DNA of 64,000 nt from Clostridiales bacterium (lineage in GTDB: Bacteria; Acidobacteriota; Aminicenantia; Aminicenantales; UBA8522), in contig JARYMI010000003.1 in the NCBI GenBank assembly GCA_029907205.1, positions 62,001 through 126,000 of the forward strand, read 5' to 3'. Positions 34,735-42,542 of this stretch are shown in pieces. Numbering within the stretch: position 1 is the stretch's first letter; every line of letters starts with the position of its first letter. The notes beneath the pieces are model-generated. The model had not been told where the DNA came from, searched no databases, and saw only the letters and a program-made list of their open reading frames with translations. Both the position numbers and the translations under genes were made by a program.

Positions 34735-35421
34735 TCAGAACAAGGCCGAATTAATGGCATAGAGAGCGAGCTGAAGTCGGCTGTGCGTGTCAAGCTTGGC
34801 ATAAATGCTCTTGATGTGAGAGCGCACCGTGTTCTTGCTTATAAACAGGGTTTCAGCAATTTCATCGTTGCTCTTGCCCTGTCCGATGAGCCTGAGCACC
34901 TGAAACTCGGTTGGGGTCAACTGGTCCAGAGTCTTTTCCTTGAGGTCCCGGCCGACCACAGAAATGATCCGGTCCATGATGCTGCTCATTTTATCACGCG
35001 GGAGCCAGATCTCTCCCTTGTTGATGACCCGGATGGCCTCGGAGAGATGACTGGCCGGGTCGGTCAGGTCAAAGTAGCCTCTTGCCCCGGCGTTGATAAG
35101 CCCGACGATTTCCTCATGCGAAGGAATGCTCCCGAGAAGCAACAGCTGTGATTTGCTCTGGATTTTGGATATTTCCTTTATCGCTTTGCAGATTTCCCGC
35201 ATGTTGGGCAGCGGCTCGGTGTTCGCAAAAACAATGACCTGGGGCCTCAGCTTCTTGATCGACTCCATAAAAGTCTCGATCGTGTTTTTTTCGACATTAG
35301 CAATGTCGATGCCAGAATCGGATTCCAGGGCTTTCAGAATTCCTGAGAGGATAATTTCCGAGGGGCAAAAGACGAGGATTTTAATTTTTTTCTCATCCAA
35401 GGTTGTTGTCTTTTTATTCAT
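34735..35421 (-). CDS. LuxR-type transcription regulator with degenerate receiver domain
   Basis: A 228-residue NarL/LuxR-like protein. The C-terminal helix-turn-helix is intact (LTPTEFQVLRLIGQGKSNDE, KNTVRSHIKSIYAKL). The N-terminal 125 residues have the receiver layout but not its key residues: the acidic pair position reads VFCPSE, the phospho-Asp position reads VIVFANTEPLP, and the Lys position reads GYFDLTDP. It is therefore unlikely to be controlled by phosphorylation and may bind a ligand or partner. It has its own strong promoter. Confidence 0.88.
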   Translation of the reverse strand: MNKKTTTLDEKKIKILVFCPSEIILSGILKALESDSGIDIANVEKNTIETFMESIKKLRPQVIVFANTEPLPNMREICKAIKEISKIQSKSQLLLLGSIPSHEEIVGLINAGARGYFDLTDPASHLSEAIRVINKGEIWLPRDKMSSIMDRIISVVGRDLKEKTLDQLTPTEFQVLRLIGQGKSNDEIAETLFISKNTVRSHIKSIYAKLDTHSRLQLALYAINSALF

Positions 35422-35487
35422 GTCCCTCTCACTCTTTTGATTTTGTTAACCCCGTAGCCAATGAACTATTTCCCATTCTCTGGGGGA

Positions 35488-35516
35488 ATTCTATTAAAAC
35501 GGGTGAGCCTTGTCAA
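35488..35516 (-). promoter_or_regulatory. Predicted promoter of the LuxR-type regulator
   Basis: Minus strand TTGACA (35511-35516), 17-base spacer, TAGAAT (35488-35493). Transcription should start near 35481, leaving a 60-base leader with GAGAGGG before the ATG at 35421. Confidence 0.75.
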
Positions 35517-35541
35517 GAATTTATCGGGGGGAAAAGAATGA

Positions 35542-36021
35542 TTAATTAACGGACGGAGGAAGGGGGTTGAGCCTGAATCTTTTGTCCAGGCGGATCGAAA
35601 CCAGTCTCTTTTTTCCTCTCTGAGCAGGTTCTGTCTGAGTCAGGATGACAGTCCCGGAGAGCTGAAGCTTCAGATGACTCTCCAGGATAAGGGTCTTGGG
35701 GATTTCCAAGGACAGGTCGAGCTTGGATCCAACCGTCACCCGGGACCGAAGCAAAATAGTCGTCTCCTCGGAGCTGATCGAGAGGATTTGAGTTTTTTCC
35801 TTGAACTTATTTTCCAGGACATCCACGCCTGTCACGAGAGCCGGCAGGGAGAGGTCGAAGGCGCGCTCTTTCTTCCCGGCTCCCGCAGCTCCCGGTATAA
35901 CGGATGAAGTAGAATCTCCCTCGTTTTTCATTTCTCCGTTTCCATTTTGGAGGGGGGCGGCTTCAAAGGCAATCCCTTTTGGAGATGAATCCGAGGGTGA
36001 TTTTTTGGTCATTCTCATCAT
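35542..36021 (-). CDS. PilZ-like protein lacking the canonical binding motif
   Basis: A 159-residue protein. A Ser/Gly/Asn-rich N-terminus (about 50 residues) leads to a domain with the same strand pattern as the neighbouring PilZ protein: FDLSLPALVTGVDVLENKFK, VTVGSKLDLSLEIPKTL and LVSIRLDKRFRLN. The arginine box is replaced by KKERAFDLSLP and the NxSxxG box by ILSISSEETTILL. It is therefore probably a PilZ fold that does not bind cyclic di-GMP in the usual way. Assignment rests on pattern only. Confidence 0.6.
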   Translation of the reverse strand: MMRMTKKSPSDSSPKGIAFEAAPLQNGNGEMKNEGDSTSSVIPGAAGAGKKERAFDLSLPALVTGVDVLENKFKEKTQILSISSEETTILLRSRVTVGSKLDLSLEIPKTLILESHLKLQLSGTVILTQTEPAQRGKKRLVSIRLDKRFRLNPLPPSVN

Positions 36022-36091
36022 CCATCGTGACTAAGCATTAGAGTCCATCTTCGTGTTCGTCCTTGGCGACGGGATTAATGGCGCGGCCCTC

Positions 36092-36451
36092 TTAATCATC
36101 GGCCTTGATGAAGTACTTGTTTTCAAAACGCAAAGAAACTCGCTGCTTGGCAGGATGAGAATTGTTTGCCTCGACCAAAGCGACTTTCCCGTTGATAACA
36201 AGCTTCAGGTTTTTGTCTTCAGCCAGCGAAGGAGGTAGGTCGATGATCAACTTCAGATTCGTGCCCAACGCAATGGAACTCATCAGGTTGAAGGAGGCGC
36301 CGCGGTGGCTGATGTAAAAGAGCAACGTTTTTTCCTGGAATGATTTGCCGGTGGCGTCTCGACCTTCAACCAATGTTGGCAGGGGGAGGTTGAAAACCTG
36401 GTCCTTTGTCTCCGCTTTGCCCAGACTGAAAAGCGCGGATTTCGATAGCAT
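36092..36451 (-). CDS. PilZ-like protein lacking the canonical binding motif
   Basis: About 119 residues from the ATG near 36451; a GTG-started extension to 36514 is possible but has a poorer ribosome binding site. It parallels the preceding gene: FNLPLPTLVEGRDATGKSFQ, ALGTNLKLIIDLPPSL and RVSLRFENKYFIK. The arginine box is absent and the second box reads YISHRGASF. The two genes look like diverged copies of the PilZ gene at 34314-34709. Confidence 0.6.
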   Translation of the reverse strand: MLSKSALFSLGKAETKDQVFNLPLPTLVEGRDATGKSFQEKTLLFYISHRGASFNLMSSIALGTNLKLIIDLPPSLAEDKNLKLVINGKVALVEANNSHPAKQRVSLRFENKYFIKADD

Positions 36452-36663
36452 CTTCGCTTCCTTTTCCTTTTTTGAGAGCCTAAAATGCCATGGTCTAAAT
36501 TGCCGGTCAATCACCCCTTTGGATGAAACGAGGGGTGAATTTTACGAGGAGATTTTTTAGTCCTCGCCGGTCAGTCTCTCACCCTCAAAAAGTAATCGGG
36601 GAATCGAAAGAAGCAAAGAAAAAAGCAAGGGGAATTCCTATTCAGTTTTTCGGTTCTGTCTCT
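36452..36663. other. Intergenic region with two hairpins
   Basis: No gene is supported. TCACCCC and GGGGTGA (about 36511-36537) form a 7-base stem over 14 bases, and CGAGGA...TCCTCG follows at about 36542-36563. Neither has a T-run, so a terminator is not claimed. Confidence 0.35.
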
Positions 36664-37119
36664 TCATTCCGTCTTGAGAGCAGAGGTGCAGAAGGGGCAG
36701 CGGGTGGCCTGAACCGGGATGGACGAGAAGCAATAAGGGCAGTTTTTTGTCGCCGGAGGAGCTGCGGGCGCTTCCGTTTGTCTTTTTAACTTATTGATCT
36801 GGCGGATGACCATGAAAATTGCAAAAGCGATGATGACGAAGCTGATGAGGGTGTTGATAAAGACGCCCAGGTTCAGCGTCACGGCTCCCGCTTGTTTGGC
36901 CGCGGCCAGGGATGCATAGGGCCCAACAACAGCGCCCTCCTTGAGCACGACGAAAAGGTTGGAAAAATCCACCTTTCCCAGCAATAGTCCGATCGGCGGC
37001 ATGATCACGTCGACGACAAGGGAGTTCACGATGGCCCCGAAGGCGGCGCCGATGATGATGCCGACGGCCATGTCGATGACATTCCCCCTGATGGCAAATT
37101 CCTTGAATTCTTTTAACAT
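36664..37119 (-). CDS. mscL: Large-conductance mechanosensitive channel with C-terminal zinc ribbon
   Basis: A 151-residue Msc[21 protein letters not shown] and the first pore helix ([20 protein letters not shown]) are conserved; the second helix is [19 protein letters not shown]. After the usual C-terminal helix an extra [18 protein letters not shown] zinc ribbon is present, in place of the simple end of the E. coli type. It opens under hypo-osmotic stress. Confidence 0.93.
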   Translation of the reverse strand: MLKEFKEFAIRGNVIDMAVGIIIGAAFGAIVNSLVVDVIMPPIGLLLGKVDFSNLFVVLKEGAVVGPYASLAAAKQAGAVTLNLGVFINTLISFVIIAFAIFMVIRQINKLKRQTEAPAAPPATKNCPYCFSSIPVQATRCPFCTSALKTE

Positions 37120-37153
37120 GATCCCTCATTTCTTGATTTATTCGAAAGCCCGT

Positions 37154-39574
37154 TTATAAGCTAAAAGCCGGCTCTTCGCCTCCTTTTTCGAGGTGCCAGA
37201 ACGGAAACCAGAGAATTCCCGCCCACTGGAGAGAAATATCTTTCTTCTTCGGCCGGAGCACGAGCTGCTGAAGCGTTTCTGCGGCCGGGTCCAAGTTGCT
37301 GGTGACTCGGGAGGCTTCTCGTTCCAACTGGCTCTCGAGTTCGGCCATCCTGCTTTTAGCCATTTCGACCTGCTGGCGGGCTCGCTCGATGTCCATCTTC
37401 TCGTAGTAAGTCCGGCTGGCGGTCCGGGCGCTCGTCGTGGCCCGGCCGATCTGGGAAGACTTCCGGCCCAAGATGGCGCCGAGGATGGTCGCGCCCATGG
37501 AGATCGCTGTATGCGTCATCTGCTCCTTGTACTGCTCTTGTTCTCTCTGGAGCCGCTGCTGGGCGACCATGAGTTGCCTTTCCAGAGCCGCGATCTTGAC
37601 GGCGTACTTCTGTCTCAATCGGTCAAGCTCCAGGTCCCTCTTCTCGTGGGCGAGCTGGTTCAGACGGATGCGAAAATCCCGTTCCGACTCGTCAGGCGCA
37701 GAAACGACGTTGAAGACTGAATTCTTCCACAGGCTGAGCTGAAAACTCCTTGTCAAGAAGTCGACATAATCCTGGCTGGCCGACTTGAGAAAGCTGAGCG
37801 CTCTCGTCGGCAGGGCGAGGAATGACGCCCCCGCCTCTGGTTCCTTGGAGATCTGTTGGAGGTTTATCGGGAGGCGGCTGGCTCTGTCCCACAATAGACC
37901 GATCGTATTTTCTTTCATTTCCAAGGAATAAGACACGTCTTCGACCGTGGAAATCCCCAAGCGGTTATCGAAGATCGCAACCTGTGCAACCGCTGTGAGG
38001 AACGGATGATAGGAGAGATGAGCAGCCGCTGAGGCGGGTCTCTCAACGGGTAAAAAGAGTTCGTTAACCCCAGGAGGAAGGGGTGGTCGGTGGGCCTGTC
38101 GTTGCGTTGAGCCAGAAGGCTGGAAAGGTGGAGCTGGCTCAGGTTCTTTGCCAGGAACCAGCGCCGGTTGAGCTTTTTTCTCGTCTGTCACCCTTTTGAT
38201 CTGTTGGGGAGTCATGGGCCCGCGCAGATAGGAAAGCGTCCAGCGCGTCTGCATCAGCACAGGCTTGTCTTCGTGAACGTTGTGCATCAAAAAAACGCGC
38301 TTTTTTAGCCGGCTGATGATGTCAGAGACTTGCTTGAGGTCGATATTCCCCCCGACGCCGGCCAACCCTTCAAGCAGGCGTGCCTTGTCCTGCTCGGTTT
38401 GCAGGCGGCCGATAAACCAGGTGCCGGTGTTGGCCAGGCCTTTGTAGTCCAGGTCCACGGGATTCTGAGTTGTGAGAACAAGACCCAAGCCAAACGCCCG
38501 AGCCTGTTTGAGCAACGTCAGGAGCGGCCGTTTGGAAGGAGGTTCACTCACCGGAGGAAAAAAGCCAAAAATTTCATCCATGTAAAAGATCGCACGCAGG
38601 CTTGAAGTACCCGGCTGTCCCCTCATCCAGCCGAGGAGCTGGTTGAGAAGGAGAGTCACAAAAAACATCCTCTCCGCATCCGGCAGGTGGGCGAGGTAAA
38701 GGATGCTCAGCCGTGGCTTCCCTCCAGGAGTATAAAGGAGCGAATCAACGTCCAGGGGTTCACCTTCCATCCAGGCAGCGAACCCAGGCGCCGCGAGGAG
38801 GTTGTTGAGCATGATCGCCAGTTTATACCGCTCCTGAGCAGGGTAGAAGGCATCGAGCTCAAAAACGCCGATCCGCCGAAGCGGCGGAGACTGGATTCTC
38901 TGGATGAGGCCGGCGATGTCCATGCTTTCGCCGGCAGTCCAGGCTGCCTCCAGGATATTGGATAAAAGGATGTGCTCGCGGCTCTGCAGGGGATCTGCCT
39001 GGAAACCAAGGAGCCCGAGCAGGCCGGATACGGTTGTCGAAATTCGCTGGCGGAATAAGTCAGTGTCTTCGAGCAGCCCGGCCGGAGGTGGGGCAAAAGA
39101 ATTAAGGACAGAGAGAGGAAGGCCAGCCTTGCTCCCCGGCGTATAAATAGAAATATTTGCCGCTTCGAGGAGGAGTTTGATACGAGCCTCATCCTGTCCC
39201 CATTCCCGCAGGCCGCGCTTCCAGAGCTCAGCTTGCTGGAGGGCATAGGCGTCCGGCGAAAGGCTTTGCCGCGCGGCTTCATCCTCGTTAATCCATGGCC
39301 TGAAGTCCTCGGGTTTAAGCCCGGGAAAGAGAAGTTGCAAGTTGCCGAGGTCTCCTTTCGGGTCGACAATGATTGCCGGAATATGATCGATGGCGGCTTC
39401 CTCGAGGAGGCCGATGCACAAACCCGTCTTCCCGCTGCCCGTCATCCCCACGCAGATGGCGTGTGTCACCAAATCTTTGGAGTCGTAGAGGAGGTGGTCT
39501 TCCGTTAAGCCTTGGGTTTGCGGGTCGACAGCCTTGCCGAGATAAAATAGACCTAACTTTTCATATACCGTCAT
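37154..39574 (-). CDS. HerA/VirB4-like ATPase with C-terminal coiled coil
   Basis: An 806-residue protein. Near the N-terminus is a Walker A site (CVGMTGSGKTGLCIGLLEE) followed by IIVDPKGDLGNLQLLFPGL, and the Walker B site is AIFYMDEIFGFFPP with a later TTQNPVDLDYKG sensor, as in HerA/FtsK-type ATPases (DUF853 group). The C-terminal 200 residues are rich in Glu, Gln and Arg with heptad pattern (coiled coil). No transmembrane segment and no conjugation genes nearby, so a role in conjugation is unlikely. DNA or protein translocation is possible but not shown. Confidence 0.75.
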   Translation of the reverse strand: MTVYEKLGLFYLGKAVDPQTQGLTEDHLLYDSKDLVTHAICVGMTGSGKTGLCIGLLEEAAIDHIPAIIVDPKGDLGNLQLLFPGLKPEDFRPWINEDEAARQSLSPDAYALQQAELWKRGLREWGQDEARIKLLLEAANISIYTPGSKAGLPLSVLNSFAPPPAGLLEDTDLFRQRISTTVSGLLGLLGFQADPLQSREHILLSNILEAAWTAGESMDIAGLIQRIQSPPLRRIGVFELDAFYPAQERYKLAIMLNNLLAAPGFAAWMEGEPLDVDSLLYTPGGKPRLSILYLAHLPDAERMFFVTLLLNQLLGWMRGQPGTSSLRAIFYMDEIFGFFPPVSEPPSKRPLLTLLKQARAFGLGLVLTTQNPVDLDYKGLANTGTWFIGRLQTEQDKARLLEGLAGVGGNIDLKQVSDIISRLKKRVFLMHNVHEDKPVLMQTRWTLSYLRGPMTPQQIKRVTDEKKAQPALVPGKEPEPAPPFQPSGSTQRQAHRPPLPPGVNELFLPVERPASAAAHLSYHPFLTAVAQVAIFDNRLGISTVEDVSYSLEMKENTIGLLWDRASRLPINLQQISKEPEAGASFLALPTRALSFLKSASQDYVDFLTRSFQLSLWKNSVFNVVSAPDESERDFRIRLNQLAHEKRDLELDRLRQKYAVKIAALERQLMVAQQRLQREQEQYKEQMTHTAISMGATILGAILGRKSSQIGRATTSARTASRTYYEKMDIERARQQVEMAKSRMAELESQLEREASRVTSNLDPAAETLQQLVLRPKKKDISLQWAGILWFPFWHLEKGGEEPAFSL

Positions 39575-39769
39575 GGCTTTTTTCTCCTTCTAAGTCTCGA
39601 AATAAGTGACGCAGAAAATTCAATGGATGATTGATCCCTCAGACTGGTTGACAGCTCTGGTTTCGACTAGGTCGATAGAGAAAGTATCCTCCTCCTTAAA
39701 AATTCATCCACCCGGCAGGGAATTGTAAATCGGGCTTCTTGAAGGTGTCAAGGGGAAATCCTCGATTCC

Positions 39770-39798
39770 TTGACAAAAAAAGGGGTGGTGGATAGGAT
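39770..39798 (+). promoter_or_regulatory. Predicted promoter of proS
   Basis: TTGACA (39770-39775), 17-base spacer, TAGGAT (39793-39798). It lies inside the extended open frame of proS, which argues that translation starts downstream of it. Confidence 0.6.
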
Positions 39799-39832
39799 AG
39801 AAGTCGCCAAAATTGGCGACGGAGAGAACTCC

Positions 39833-41287
39833 CTGAACAAAAACGAGCGATTTGTCAAGCAGATCACGCCGAAAAGCGAGGATTTCTCGCGGTGGTACGT
39901 CGAGATCATCCGCAAGACAGAAATGGCCGATTACGCGCCGATGAAAGGGATGATGGTCATCCGGCCTTACGGCTATGCGATCTGGGAGAACATCCAGCAG
40001 CTCATGGACATGCGGATCAAGGATGCGGGCCACGAGAACGCCTATTTTCCTCTCTTCATCCCAGAGAGTTTTTTGAGAAAAGAGATGGAACACCTGGAGG
40101 GGTTCGCGCCAGAAGTGGCCTGGGTCACGCACGGCGGCCAAGAAGAGCTCGAAGAGAGGCTGGCCGTCAGGCCGACTTCAGAAGCGATCATCGGCTCGAT
40201 GTACGCCAAATGGATCCAATCGTGGAGAGACCTTCCTGTTTTGATCAATCAGTGGGCCAATATCGTCCGCTGGGAGAAAGTCACGCGTCCTTTCCTGAGG
40301 ACGACGGAGTTCTTGTGGCAAGAAGGCCACACAGCTCATGAGACAGCGGAGCAGGCTCAGGAGGAGACCATCAGGATTCTCTATCTCTATAAGGACTTTG
40401 TCGAAAAAGAGCTGGCCATTCCCGTCATCGAAGGAAAAAAGTCGGTCAGGGAAAAATTCGCTGGAGCCGAGGAGACCTACGCCATCGAAGCTTTGATGTC
40501 AGACGGTAAAGCTTTGCAGATGGGAACTTCTCATAACCTTGGTCAACATTTCTCCAAGGTGTTCAACATCCGGTTTGAAGACAGGGAACAAAACCTCCAG
40601 TATGTCTGGCAGACGTCTTGGGGAGTTTCGACCAGGTTGATCGGAGCCCTGGTGATGAGCCACGGAGACGATTCGGGGTTGCGGCTGCCGCCTCAGGTTG
40701 CGCCGTTTCAGGTTGTGGTCGTTCCGATCGCTCTGGGCGACTGGAAAAAGGATGTCCTGCCCTGGGCTGAAAAAATTAACCTGGATTTGCGCCAGAAGGG
40801 TATCCGCGTCAGACTCGATTCGCGCGAAGAATACACGCCAGGATGGAAGTTCTCCGAATGGGAGATGCGCGGCGTCCCCTTGAGGTTAGAGATCGGCCCG
40901 CGTGATGTCAAGGAAAACCGCTGTGTGGCCGTGCGGCGTGATGTCCAGAAAAAAGAAATTCTAAACCTGGATTCACTGGTCCAGCTTGTGCCCGATCTTC
41001 TCAGGGACATCCAGACATCGCTTTTTCATCAAGCGCTTGATTTCCAGCGCCGCAACACCCACTGGGCTGAGGATTACGAGGAGTTCAAAGAGACAATTGA
41101 GTCCAAAAAAGGGTTCATCAAGGCTTGGTGGTGCGGCGATACAGGGTGCGAAGACAAAATCAAAGAAGAAACCATGGCCACTGTCAGAGTTATTCCGATC
41201 CGTCAAGAAGAAGAGGAAAAGGCGGGTCGCTGTGTTTATTGCCGGAAAGAAGGCCGGGAACTGGTTTATTTTGCCAGGGCGTATTAG
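39833..41287 (+). CDS. proS: Prolyl-tRNA synthetase, archaeal/eukaryotic type; probable CTG start
   Basis: About 484 residues. Class II motifs are clear: RPYGYAIWENIQQ, VRPTSEAIIG, PFLRTTEFLWQEGHTAH and GTSHNLGQHF; the C-terminal zinc-type domain has CGDTGC and CVYC. It charges tRNA-Pro. No ATG is possible upstream of conserved sequence. GGAGAG (39821-39826) stands 6 bases before CTG 39833, and this start gives an N-terminus matching the length of Thermus ProRS. Alternatives TTG 39770 and GTG 39785/39788 overlap the promoter. The start is inference; the enzyme identity is firm. Confidence 0.93.
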   Translation: MNKNERFVKQITPKSEDFSRWYVEIIRKTEMADYAPMKGMMVIRPYGYAIWENIQQLMDMRIKDAGHENAYFPLFIPESFLRKEMEHLEGFAPEVAWVTHGGQEELEERLAVRPTSEAIIGSMYAKWIQSWRDLPVLINQWANIVRWEKVTRPFLRTTEFLWQEGHTAHETAEQAQEETIRILYLYKDFVEKELAIPVIEGKKSVREKFAGAEETYAIEALMSDGKALQMGTSHNLGQHFSKVFNIRFEDREQNLQYVWQTSWGVSTRLIGALVMSHGDDSGLRLPPQVAPFQVVVVPIALGDWKKDVLPWAEKINLDLRQKGIRVRLDSREEYTPGWKFSEWEMRGVPLRLEIGPRDVKENRCVAVRRDVQKKEILNLDSLVQLVPDLLRDIQTSLFHQALDFQRRNTHWAEDYEEFKETIESKKGFIKAWWCGDTGCEDKIKEETMATVRVIPIRQEEEEKAGRCVYCRKEGRELVYFARAY

Positions 41288-41330
41288 AGGTTTTGCAGAC
41301 AGGCTCATCCGCCGCAGACGGGGGTGTGCA

Positions 41331-41972
41331 ATGTCAGAAAAGGAAGGAGAATTCGCCGAGGAAAGGGACCGCATGGTCGAGATCCAGCTCAAGGAAAGAG
41401 GAGTCAGAGATGACAAGGTCCTCCAGGCTATGCGCAAGGTCCCCCGTCATCTTTTTGTGCCGGAGGAGATGAAACCTTTCGCTTACGGAGATGAGCCGCT
41501 TCCAATCGGCGAGGGCCAGACAATCTCGCAACCCTATATTGTCGCTTACATGACTGAGGCCCTTGAACTTAAGGGAGATGAGACTGTCCTGGAGGTGGGG
41601 ACTGGCTCGGGCTATCAGACGGCTATCCTGGCCGAGATAGTCAGGGAAGTCTACACGATCGAGCTCGTCGAGGTGCTTTCCTTGAGAGCTCAGGAAATTC
41701 TCCGTAAACTCGGCTATGCAAACATTCACTTTAAAATCGGCGACGGAACGCTGGGCTGGCAGGAACACGCGCCGTTCGACGCGATGATGGTCACAGCCGC
41801 TCCGCCTTCAGTGCCAAAAAGATTGCAGGACCAGCTCGGGGGAGCGGGCAGGATGGTCATCCCGGTGGGTTCATGCTTCCAGGAGCTTGTCCTCGTCAAG
41901 CGCGAGAAAAGGGGCTTTAAGAAAAAAAGACTGCTCCCGGTCCGTTTTGTTCCATTGATTACGACGCACTGA
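41331..41972 (+). CDS. pcm: Protein-L-isoaspartate O-methyltransferase
   Basis: A 213-residue enzyme with the family marks RHLFVPEEM, QPYIVAYMTEAL, the SAM-binding VLEVGTGSGYQTAILAEI and IELVEVLSLRA. It repairs isoaspartyl residues. The ATG at 41331 follows GGGGGTG; the longer frame upstream overlaps proS and is not conserved sequence. Confidence 0.93.
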   Translation: MSEKEGEFAEERDRMVEIQLKERGVRDDKVLQAMRKVPRHLFVPEEMKPFAYGDEPLPIGEGQTISQPYIVAYMTEALELKGDETVLEVGTGSGYQTAILAEIVREVYTIELVEVLSLRAQEILRKLGYANIHFKIGDGTLGWQEHAPFDAMMVTAAPPSVPKRLQDQLGGAGRMVIPVGSCFQELVLVKREKRGFKKKRLLPVRFVPLITTH

Positions 41973-41977
41973 AGACG

Positions 41978-42502
41978 ATGAGACAGAAACGTTTTATTTT
42001 CTTGCCCGTGCTCTGGGTCGGGCTCTGTTGCGCCGGACAAGCCATGAAAGATAGGTTCATCAAAGTTTATTTCCCTGACGGGTTCGCCGTCACGGCTGAG
42101 CTGGCGATCACCGATGAAGAGAGGCAGCAAGGGCTGATGTTCCGGCAGGATATTCGTGAAAACCAGGCCATGCTTTTTATTTTTGAGGAGGAAGGAATCC
42201 ATTCTTTCTGGATGAAAAACATGAGGTTCCCGATTGACATCATCTGGTTGGACAGGGATAAGCGGATTATCCACATTGAGCCGGAGGTCCCCGCCTGCCA
42301 GCACGATCCTTGTCCATCCTATTCACCGGGAAGCCCAGCTAGATATGTCCTGGAGTTGCGGAGTGGCTGCGCCGAGAAACACGGCCTCCGGCTTGGCGAT
42401 AGACTCGGGTTTATCCTGCCTCGTTCCAAAGGCGGCGTGGGCACCGCTCTTATTGTATTATTGGGTCGCTTGTTTGACACTCCTGCCTGGCGGGCATTAT
42501 AA
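41978..42502 (+). CDS. Exported DUF192 protein
   Basis: A 174-residue protein with a signal peptide (FIFLPVLWVGLCCAG) and a DUF192 domain: AITDEERQQGLMFRQ, FWMKNMRFPIDIIWLD, YVLELRSGCAEKHGLRLGD. DUF192 proteins are small periplasmic or extracellular beta-barrels of unknown role. It starts 5 bases after pcm; the promoter of the next gene lies in its last codons. Confidence 0.82.
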   Translation: MRQKRFIFLPVLWVGLCCAGQAMKDRFIKVYFPDGFAVTAELAITDEERQQGLMFRQDIRENQAMLFIFEEEGIHSFWMKNMRFPIDIIWLDRDKRIIHIEPEVPACQHDPCPSYSPGSPARYVLELRSGCAEKHGLRLGDRLGFILPRSKGGVGTALIVLLGRLFDTPAWRAL

Positions 42503-42503
42503 T
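42474..42503 (+). promoter_or_regulatory. Consensus sigma70 promoter for the homocysteine methyltransferase/MTHFR gene
   Basis: TTGACA (42474-42479), 18-base spacer, TATAAT (42498-42503): both boxes are perfect. Transcription should start near 42510, giving a leader of about 33 bases, too short for a SAM riboswitch. Confidence 0.8.
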
Positions 42504-42542
42504 CGACGCGCTGAAACTTGCAGCAGGCAAAGGAGAACAACA

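Noticed and set aside
42504-42542. SAM or B12 riboswitch before the methionine-cycle gene
   Set aside because: The predicted leader is only about 33 bases, too short for any known riboswitch of these classes.
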